Source of the DNA: Candidatus Falkowiibacteriota bacterium
GTDB lineage: Bacteria > Patescibacteriota > Patescibacteriia > Patescibacteriales > SZUA-104
Reading direction: 5' to 3'
NCBI GenBank assembly: GCA_027020105.1
Contig: JALUVW010000064.1
Coordinates: 1 to 11,566 of the forward strand
DNA: 11,566 nt
Positions 6,384-11,566 of the stretch are shown piece after piece (position 1 is the stretch's first letter; every line of letters begins with the position of its first letter). A model generated the notes under the pieces. It did no database searches and was not told the origin of the DNA. It saw only the letters and a list, made by a program, of their open reading frames with translations. A program made the translations under genes and the position numbers.

Positions 6384-7137
6384 CACACAAGTAGCCAATT
6401 CATACAAAAGTAATTCTCAAAAGATTAGAGTATTGACTGAGGACTGGGTAGATAATCAAGCTTATTGTCCGAACTGCGGTTTTGACGCAATAGATAAATA
6501 TCCTAACAATCAACCAGTCGCTGATTTTTCTTGCACAAATTGCAATGAGGATTACGAACTCAAAAGTAAACGAAATAATCTTGGTAAAAAAATTGTTGAT
6601 GGTGCATATGCAACAATGATTGAAAGATTAACGAGTCAAAACAATCCCAATTTTTTCTTTTTGAATTATAACCCACAAACTTATCAAGTGTTAAATTTTT
6701 TAGTCATTCCAAAGCATTTTTTTATTCCAGAAATTATTGAAAGACGAAAACCACTTTCTCAAAATGCGCGTCGTGCAGGTTGGGTTGGTTGTAATATTCT
6801 ATTAAACTCCATACCAAATAGCGGGAAAATTTTTCTTGTCAAAAATGGTGATACTGAACCAAAAAACAAGGTGTTGCAAAATTGGCAAAAAACTTTGTTT
6901 TTACGGCAAGAGAAAGAAATACCAGTAAAAGGATGGCTATTGGATATCATGAAATGCATAGAGAGTATCGGTAGAAGGAATTTTACTCTTGATGATATTT
7001 ACGCGTTTGAAAATGAACTTAGCAAATTACATCCTGAAAATAAACATATTAAAGATAAAATAAGACAACAATTACAAATTTTACGGGACAAAGGATATTT
7101 AGACTTTGTGTCACGTGGTAATTATCGATTGGTATAA
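6367..7137 (+). CDS. dpnC: DpnI-type restriction endonuclease cutting methylated GATC
   Basis: A 256-aa homologue of pneumococcal DpnI (254 aa), a type IIM enzyme that cleaves GATC only when the adenine is methylated. By alignment from memory it is collinear: SYKSNSQK then LTEDWV at the N-terminus, zinc-site cysteines 34, 37, 56 and 59, and active-site Asp53, Glu64 and Lys66 in VADF...ELKSK. NPNFFFL, ARRAGWVGCNI and the C-terminal winged-helix domain ending in IRQQLQILRDKGY are also there. All key residues are present, so it should be active. It would destroy Dam-type methylated phage or plasmid DNA. Its start overlaps the stub methyltransferase by 17 nt and has no Shine-Dalgarno, so translation may be coupled to the stub. 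Confidence 0.97.
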   Translation: MQIVFNTQVANSYKSNSQKIRVLTEDWVDNQAYCPNCGFDAIDKYPNNQPVADFSCTNCNEDYELKSKRNNLGKKIVDGAYATMIERLTSQNNPNFFFLNYNPQTYQVLNFLVIPKHFFIPEIIERRKPLSQNARRAGWVGCNILLNSIPNSGKIFLVKNGDTEPKNKVLQNWQKTLFLRQEKEIPVKGWLLDIMKCIESIGRRNFTLDDIYAFENELSKLHPENKHIKDKIRQQLQILRDKGYLDFVSRGNYRLV

Positions 7138-7138
7138 T

Positions 7139-7330
7139 ATGGAGATTAATTTACATTATTTTATCGCTAAGTTAATTTTGCGATTTAATCCGTTTATTCG
7201 TTGGAAAGTCATGTGTCTTGGATATGGTGAAGATTATGAAAATTTTACAGAGCTCGTTTGGGAAGATGATAAATATCTTAATTTCTCCGATAAAAAAACT
7301 TATCCAAAATTTCAATTATGGTTTGTATAG
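7139..7330 (+). CDS. Unknown 63-aa protein after DpnI
   Basis: The ATG at 7139 is 1 nt after the DpnI stop. An earlier in-frame ATG at 7106 lies within the DpnI gene and is less likely. The protein has an aromatic, mildly hydrophobic N-terminus (FIAKLILRFNPFIRW) and an acidic second half. It shows no clear membrane segment or named domain, and I do not recognise it. In the pneumococcal DpnI cassette a second gene, dpnD, follows dpnC, but I see no convincing similarity. It ends at TAG 7328-7330, 13 nt inside the MutH-like frame, and may itself be a fragment left at the cassette junction. Confidence 0.55.
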   Translation: MEINLHYFIAKLILRFNPFIRWKVMCLGYGEDYENFTELVWEDDKYLNFSDKKTYPKFQLWFV

Positions 7331-7683
7331 CACATTCATTTTTTGAAAGTCATGTTTGGGCAAAATTGAAAGCCATTGTTTTTTGTGCAGTTGAATGGAA
7401 TGGGCAAAATGCAAAAAGCGCGAAATTGTTAAATGTAACGAGTTTGGATTTTGCCGAAGATGACGAATTGATAAAAGAAATAAAAGCGGACTATGACCTT
7501 ATACGAAATAAACTTATAAAAGAAGGGTTTGATGCCTTGACTGGGAAAGACGGAAAGTGGATACAAGCACGAACAAAAGGAACTGGCGGAATAAACCCAC
7601 GAACTGGTGAGCGCCGCCCAATTACACGTGCGTTTTACGCGCGAACAAAATTAGTAAAAAAGATTTTTGAGATATCTAGCTGA
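7318..7683 (+). pseudogene. C-terminal half of a MutH/Sau3AI-family protein
   Basis: This 121-aa frame aligns with the end of E. coli MutH: VCIAHSFFESHVWAKLKAI corresponds to its VCVAPL...SHVRHKLKRV region. EIKADYDLIRNKLIKEG, then GKWIQARTKG, corresponds to DWEELMDMI...GEYLQIRPK, and ITRAFYARTKLVKKIF to RGFYLKKNFTSALL. The N-terminal part that should hold the catalytic D...ExK (Asp70, Glu77, Lys79 in MutH) is absent, and its frame is closed by TAA at 7291. MutH and Sau3AI act at GATC, so this remnant may still bind that site but should not cut. TGA at 7681-7683 is 1 nt before the next gene. I call it a truncated gene; a selected DNA-binding fragment is the alternative. Confidence 0.8.
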
Positions 7684-7684
7684 T

Positions 7685-9547
7685 ATGAAATTAACAAAAA
7701 TTAAAATTGAAAATTTCAAATCAATTAAAGAAATTGAGTTTGACATAAAAAAATATGGCAATAGTTATACCACCATGTTTGTTGGTATTAACGAATCAGG
7801 AAAAAGCAACCTCTTAGAGGCAATGTCATATTTTGATACTCCAAAGGAAGAGTTTGATTACAATATACTTCACAATCAAAAAGACGAAGACAATAATCCT
7901 GTGGATTTTTGGTTTTCTTTGGAATTTGAACAAAAGCAAACATGCTTAAACGAACTTAAAAAAACCATTGAAAATGGCGATCTTTTATATTTTGAGATTG
8001 AAAATATAATAAAGAATGTTTATTTAGAACACGACGGGAATTCTTTTGCTGATGATTTTTCTTTTGATATTAAAAAATTGACTCAAAATTTATTCATAAA
8101 GAAAACGCAAAAAAATATAACGAATAAACAAGGACAACAAGTTGCGGTTGATTCGTTCGTTCTAAGTAAAGAAAATGATGAGGAGGAGTCATTTCAAGAA
8201 CTTACGATTGAATTATTTGAAGAATATTTTTCAGAAAAAATTAAAAATATTATCAGAAGATATTCACCAAGCGTTTCTTTTTGGAGGCCTTCTGATAAAT
8301 ATTTAGTCTCAGAGGTTGATTTAAATGAGTTTAAAGATGATATAGACTCCAATATACCATTAAAACACATCTTTTATATTGCTGGTTTTACTGATAAGAA
8401 CTCAATAGCAACGGAGATTGAAAAAATATCAAATCACTCATTAAGGAGAAAGCTGGCTGGTACGCTTGGCGACAAAGTAACAAAGTATGTAAAAGATATT
8501 TGGAAACATAATATTATAATTGATATAGAAATAGTCGAGAGTGGATTATGTGTTGTTTCTGTTAGAGACGGCGGTAAAGACAATGAATTTAACTATCACA
8601 AGATGACTGTAAGAAGCGAGGGCTTTAAACAGTTCATGTCTTTAATCCTTTCTTTATCTGTTGAGACAAAAATGGCAAACAGAAAAAATAATCTCATCCT
8701 TATAGATGAGCCAGAAGCTCACCTGCACCCGTCAGGAATCAGAGATCTAAGAAATGAGCTGTTGGAAATCGGTAAAAATAATTATTTATTTATATCCACA
8801 CACTCACCATTTTTGGTTGACAGAAAAAACAAAGAAAGGAATGTAATAATAAGAAAAAATAAATCTGCATTTACAGAAAAAATAGAAATAGATAAAAACA
8901 CCGATATTATTGATGACGAAGTTTTGAGAGAAGCTTTTGGTATTGAGGTGTATAAAGATTTATTAAACCCACATAGTATTTTGGTAGAGGGGGCATCTGA
9001 TAAAAAAATACTTCAAAAAGCTTTTATGATTAAGGGATTAGATAAATATGGAATTACAAATGGACATGGTAGCAATATTGACACATTAGCTTCAAAATTA
9101 AATGATACTGATATATCAATTTTGGTTATTCTTGATGATGATGCAGAGGGAAAAGAATATAAAGAAAAAATTCTAAAAATAGCAGGGTCATATTCTTCAG
9201 ATAATGTCGTTACAATACGCGATTTGGTTGGGGATATAATTGACAATGGAACTATTGAAGATACTTTGGGCGTCAATTTTGTTAAAGGAAAGACATGTGA
9301 AGTTTATAAAAAAACTTTTAATGACGAGTGTGATATATCATTGAGCGATACACGACCTTTTGTTGAACAAATTCGGACATATTTACATCAAAACAAGAAA
9401 AGTAAAAAAATAATTGATAAGTTTTTGGAAGATCTCAAAATACAAATAGCAGATGATTTCAAGCCAGCAAAGTCATCTTTTGTAAGTAATTTTCCTCTGC
9501 TTGATTCCTTGGTCAATAAAATACAGTCAAAATTGGAGCAAGAGTAA
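7685..9547 (+). CDS. OLD-family ATP-dependent endonuclease (ABC ATPase plus TOPRIM)
   Basis: A 620-aa protein from ATG 7685, 1 nt after the preceding stop. The N-terminal ABC/RecF-like ATPase has the FKSI start, Walker A G34-S41 (GINESGKS), Walker B IDEPEAH with Asp341 and Glu342, and a switch histidine in STHSPF (His373). The C-terminal TOPRIM domain has its glutamate in LVEGASD (Glu435) and the DxD in LDDDAEG (Asp484, Asp486). All key residues are present. OLD nucleases degrade DNA in anti-phage defence. A GajB-type UvrD helicase or PtuB-type HNH partner is not beside it, so it is not an obvious Gabija or Septu pair and is best read as a stand-alone OLD protein. It is the last gene of cluster B. 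Confidence 0.93.
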   Translation: MKLTKIKIENFKSIKEIEFDIKKYGNSYTTMFVGINESGKSNLLEAMSYFDTPKEEFDYNILHNQKDEDNNPVDFWFSLEFEQKQTCLNELKKTIENGDLLYFEIENIIKNVYLEHDGNSFADDFSFDIKKLTQNLFIKKTQKNITNKQGQQVAVDSFVLSKENDEEESFQELTIELFEEYFSEKIKNIIRRYSPSVSFWRPSDKYLVSEVDLNEFKDDIDSNIPLKHIFYIAGFTDKNSIATEIEKISNHSLRRKLAGTLGDKVTKYVKDIWKHNIIIDIEIVESGLCVVSVRDGGKDNEFNYHKMTVRSEGFKQFMSLILSLSVETKMANRKNNLILIDEPEAHLHPSGIRDLRNELLEIGKNNYLFISTHSPFLVDRKNKERNVIIRKNKSAFTEKIEIDKNTDIIDDEVLREAFGIEVYKDLLNPHSILVEGASDKKILQKAFMIKGLDKYGITNGHGSNIDTLASKLNDTDISILVILDDDAEGKEYKEKILKIAGSYSSDNVVTIRDLVGDIIDNGTIEDTLGVNFVKGKTCEVYKKTFNDECDISLSDTRPFVEQIRTYLHQNKKSKKIIDKFLEDLKIQIADDFKPAKSSFVSNFPLLDSLVNKIQSKLEQE

Positions 9548-9869
9548 TCTACTTTTAGGGAGCAACGCTTGCGCGCGCATGGGCGGGTTGGGGCAAGCGC
9601 AATATGATTTGCTTGTGCTATCCGTTGTGTGATAGCACAAACCGCTTTTTTGAGTTACCACAATCCTTGAACGAAGCCACAGAGCGAACACGAAGCAACA
9701 CCGAGCAGGCATCGCGAACGAATGTGAGCGGCCAGTGCGAGGTGCTTGCGAAGTGTGAGCGGAGTATGGAGTTACCACAAAGCTCGGAGACGGTAGCGCC
9801 TCGGGGCGACGCAAGCGACGGAGAAAAGGGCTGGGGGCATTATCTGTATTTAATAGGAAGAAAATAAGT
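9548..9869. other. GC-rich spacer without a believable gene
   Basis: This 322-bp stretch is clearly more GC-rich than the flanking genes. Besides the terminator-like hairpin it holds a 12-bp direct repeat, gagttaccacaa, at 9652-9663 and 9769-9780, and many scattered gagcg/gcgaa words between the copies. Frames on both strands translate to low-complexity, unfamilial peptides. It marks the boundary between the defence genes and the metabolic-type genes. Confidence 0.7.
9613..9651 (+). terminator. Terminator-like hairpin after cluster B
   Basis: A perfect 10-bp stem, ttgtgctatc (9613-9622) with gatagcacaa (9631-9640), has an 8-nt loop and is followed 5 nt later by six T (9646-9651). It lies 66 nt after the OLD stop. 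The gap before the T run and the modest stem GC make the call moderate. Confidence 0.5.
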
Positions 9870-10201
9870 ATGCAACTAAACGAAGTACAAAAATTCTGCA
9901 GAGATTTGTTATCAAGGGTGTCATATCCTCGAGTCGGCACTATTATCGGTCTTCAAGAGGAGCTCGAAAATTGGCGAAGGTTATTATGGATATAGAGATT
10001 TATGGAAAGCCTTTCGACCGAAGCAGAATTGAGAAAAAATGTTCCGAGGTGTTTTTTAGTTTTATAGACCTTTGTAATTCGTACGGAATTAAACTTGATG
10101 AAATCAGTAAAGATAGGATCAAAGAAATAAAAGACGAAATTAAAAAATGGGAGAAAGAACACGGAGAGACGCTGAAAGAAAAAAGAAAAAAGTTTGACTA
10201 A
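9870..10201 (+). pseudogene. MazG-like nucleotide pyrophosphohydrolase, frameshifted
   Basis: A Shine-Dalgarno AGGAAG (9855-9860) precedes ATG 9870 by 9 nt. The first frame gives 41 residues, including GLQEELE, and stops at TAG 9993-9995. From TTG 9971 the next frame continues with LAKVIMDIEIYGK..., then SEVFFSFIDLCNSYGIKLDE, and ends at 10201. Joined, these form the EELxxLAK helix and the S-E-V-F...LDE helix of all-alpha MazG-type NTP pyrophosphohydrolases. These enzymes clear non-canonical nucleotides. One A is missing in the run at 9967-9970. This is either a real inactivating deletion or a homopolymer base-calling error. The C-terminus is a lysine-rich helix of about 25 residues. Confidence 0.75.
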
Positions 10202-10203
10202 AT

Positions 10204-10924
10204 ATGAACGACTCTATATATAAAAAATCGTTCGAATTATTTTTAAGAAGAACAGATGAAAAATCTGTTATTGAAAAGTTTATAATAAACAATATCAAGC
10301 TTAATAAAAAAACGAAGTTTCTTGATATTGGCGCCGGTGATGGTTTTTTTGACTTCAATAATTTCAAAAAAAGTCAACTCAACACTTGTTGTTGAGCCAA
10401 ATCAGAGTTTTTAAAAACAACTTATAAAGAACAAAAAAATTAGAGTTTTGAATAGAACATGGGAAGAAGTTAATTTAAATGAATCATTTGATTTTATTTT
10501 AGCGTCTTATGTTGTAACCTATTTTCCGAAAACACAAAGGGAGCGATTGATAGGAAAAATGTATGGCATGTTGAATCCTGGCGGCAATATTCTTATTTTA
10601 TCCATTGACGCCCAAAAAGGTTCGTGGAGGAAAATACACACTTATTTTTATAAATTGATAAATCGCAAGCATCATTCCTCTGACAACGAATTGAAACAAA
10701 TTATGCGGAAATACGGAGCCGTTTTAAAATCATTCAAAACGCATGTGATTGCAAAAAACCCAGATGAAATGCTGGAGATTTTAGGGTTTGATTTTTATAA
10801 ATATCATTCTGATTTTTTAGAATTTTCTCCTCATTTAAAAAAATTTATGAAAAAATATTCAGATGCGAATGGAGCGGTAACATTAGAAATGGCGCATAAC
10901 GCGTATATTATTACCAAAAAATAA
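10204..10924 (+). pseudogene. Class I SAM-dependent methyltransferase, broken by a frameshift and a stop
   Basis: The ATG at 10204 starts 2 nt after the previous stop. The first 49 residues run to FLDIGAGDGFF, the glycine-rich SAM-binding motif I. An extra T in the seven-T run at 10344-10350 shifts the frame. In the restored frame LTSIISKKVNSTLVVEPNQSF follows in its proper order (the VEP acid is the expected ribose-binding position), then a TAA at 10412-10414 where TTA (Leu) would fit. It then continues through FDFILASYVVTYFP and LNPGGNILIL (motif post-I and motif III regions) to TAA 10922-10924. About 240 aa intact, normal for a small-molecule or unknown-substrate methyltransferase. The substrate is not evident. 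Confidence 0.8.
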
Positions 10925-10936
10925 TCAGATAATCTT

Positions 10937-11548
10937 ATGGATAAAAAAATAGAATTAGAATTAAGGGCCGAGATACCTGCGCAAGATAAGAAATTATTCC
11001 AAGATCGTCTCGGAGAAGTAGGCGTTTTGCGTTCACATACAAAACGACTATCTATAATGTATTTTGGTAATATCGACACAAGAAAACTGGATATAAGAGT
11101 GAGGGTAACGAATGGAGAGTGTGAGGTAGTGGTAAAATCCGGATCATTTGGAGCTCACGATCGAATAGAAGTGGCTCAAAAAATCAATCCGGAAGAATTT
11201 TTAGGAATGGTAAAAATATTTGCTCAATTTGGTTTTGCGATGGAGGTTGGAGAAAGGGAAACTTTTAACTATACACTGCCGAATGATATAATAGTTTCGT
11301 TGGTTTCTGCCGGATCGATTTCGTACATAGAATTAGAAAAAATGTCATCGGAAATTGATATAGAAAAAAATAATCAATTGCTCAGGCATTCGGCCGATCA
11401 ATTGGGATTGCGGCTCTTAAAATCTGAAAAAGAATTTGACGCGCTTTGCAAGCGTCTCGCCGAGAAAGTTGATTGGCCATTTCATGGCACTAATGAAGAA
11501 TATATTAGATTGAATGAGTTATTTAATCGCTACCTAAATGAACAATAA
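10937..11548 (+). CDS. CYTH-domain (triphosphate tunnel) protein
   Basis: A 203-aa protein. The N-terminal IELELRAEI is the ExExK-type signature of CYTH/triphosphate tunnel metalloenzymes, with Arg in place of Lys. The family's alternating charged strands follow: LDIRVRV, then CEVVVKSG, then DRIEVAQKI, and the late SYIELEKM strand. Members hydrolyse organic or inorganic triphosphates or, in the CyaB group, make cyclic AMP. Which reaction applies here cannot be read from sequence. Residues after about 165 form a helical tail. It lies 12 nt after the broken methyltransferase gene and, with the MazG-like gene, suggests a group concerned with nucleotides or triphosphates. No Shine-Dalgarno is visible; the frame is intact. 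Confidence 0.8.
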   Translation: MDKKIELELRAEIPAQDKKLFQDRLGEVGVLRSHTKRLSIMYFGNIDTRKLDIRVRVTNGECEVVVKSGSFGAHDRIEVAQKINPEEFLGMVKIFAQFGFAMEVGERETFNYTLPNDIIVSLVSAGSISYIELEKMSSEIDIEKNNQLLRHSADQLGLRLLKSEKEFDALCKRLAEKVDWPFHGTNEEYIRLNELFNRYLNEQ

Positions 11549-11566
11549 AAGAAAAAGCGGCTAAAT

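Noticed and set aside
7685..9547. Gabija or Septu system
   Set aside because: The OLD protein resembles GajA in plan, but no UvrD-like helicase or HNH partner gene is adjacent.
9527..9940. 137-aa minus-strand and 87-aa plus-strand frames in the boundary spacer
   Set aside because: High-GC, low-complexity translations that conflict with each other and overlap the OLD and MazG-like genes. They look like chance frames.
1..11566. CRISPR array
   Set aside because: The repeats are long, inverted and few. There is no regular repeat-spacer pattern and no cas gene.

Overview
The window is AT-rich, with genes packed 1-9 nt apart and GC-rich spacers full of palindromes. All genes I accept are on the + strand. 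The spacer style and very short spacings resemble Patescibacteria (Candidate Phyla Radiation) genomes. That placement is inference; there is no rRNA or marker protein here to prove it. TGA is used as a normal stop, so the UGA-Gly code of Absconditabacteria/Gracilibacteria is unlikely.

Layout: (1) Positions 16-565 and 4241-4790 are two arms of one long inverted repeat. They align without a net gap, and the inner 320 bp are identical as read by eye. (2) Between the arms (566-4240) lies defence cluster A: a small XRE regulator, an unknown gene broken by an in-frame TGA, a DUF3883-type PD-(D/E)xK nuclease, a 72-aa unknown, the C-terminal remnant of a probable type II restriction enzyme, a Vsr mismatch endonuclease, a small coiled-coil membrane protein, and an ApeA-like HEPN protein coupled to it by an ATGA overlap. 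(3) Defence cluster B (4990-9547) starts from a strong near-consensus promoter. It contains a second XRE regulator (about 56% identical to the first), a DUF4268/PD-(D/E)xK protein, the N-terminal stub of a DpnA-like GATC adenine methyltransferase, a full-length DpnI homologue, a 63-aa unknown, the C-terminal half of a MutH/Sau3AI-family protein, and an OLD-family ATPase/TOPRIM nuclease. (4) A GC-rich spacer with a terminator-like hairpin (9548-9869) separates this from a frameshifted MazG-like gene, a broken SAM methyltransferase gene and an intact CYTH-domain protein.

How it fits together: both clusters look like controller-led operons that stack several nucleic-acid-targeting functions. Cluster B appears to record a swap. 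A GATC methyltransferase and a MutH/Sau3AI-like protein, both of families acting at GATC, are each reduced to one half. Between the halves sits DpnI, which cuts only methylated GATC and therefore cannot coexist with a working GATC adenine methylase. The inverted arms around cluster A could let that segment flip or move as a unit. The gene losses at 845-1345 and 9870-10924 are real decay or base-calling errors; two of the four lesions sit at homopolymer runs.
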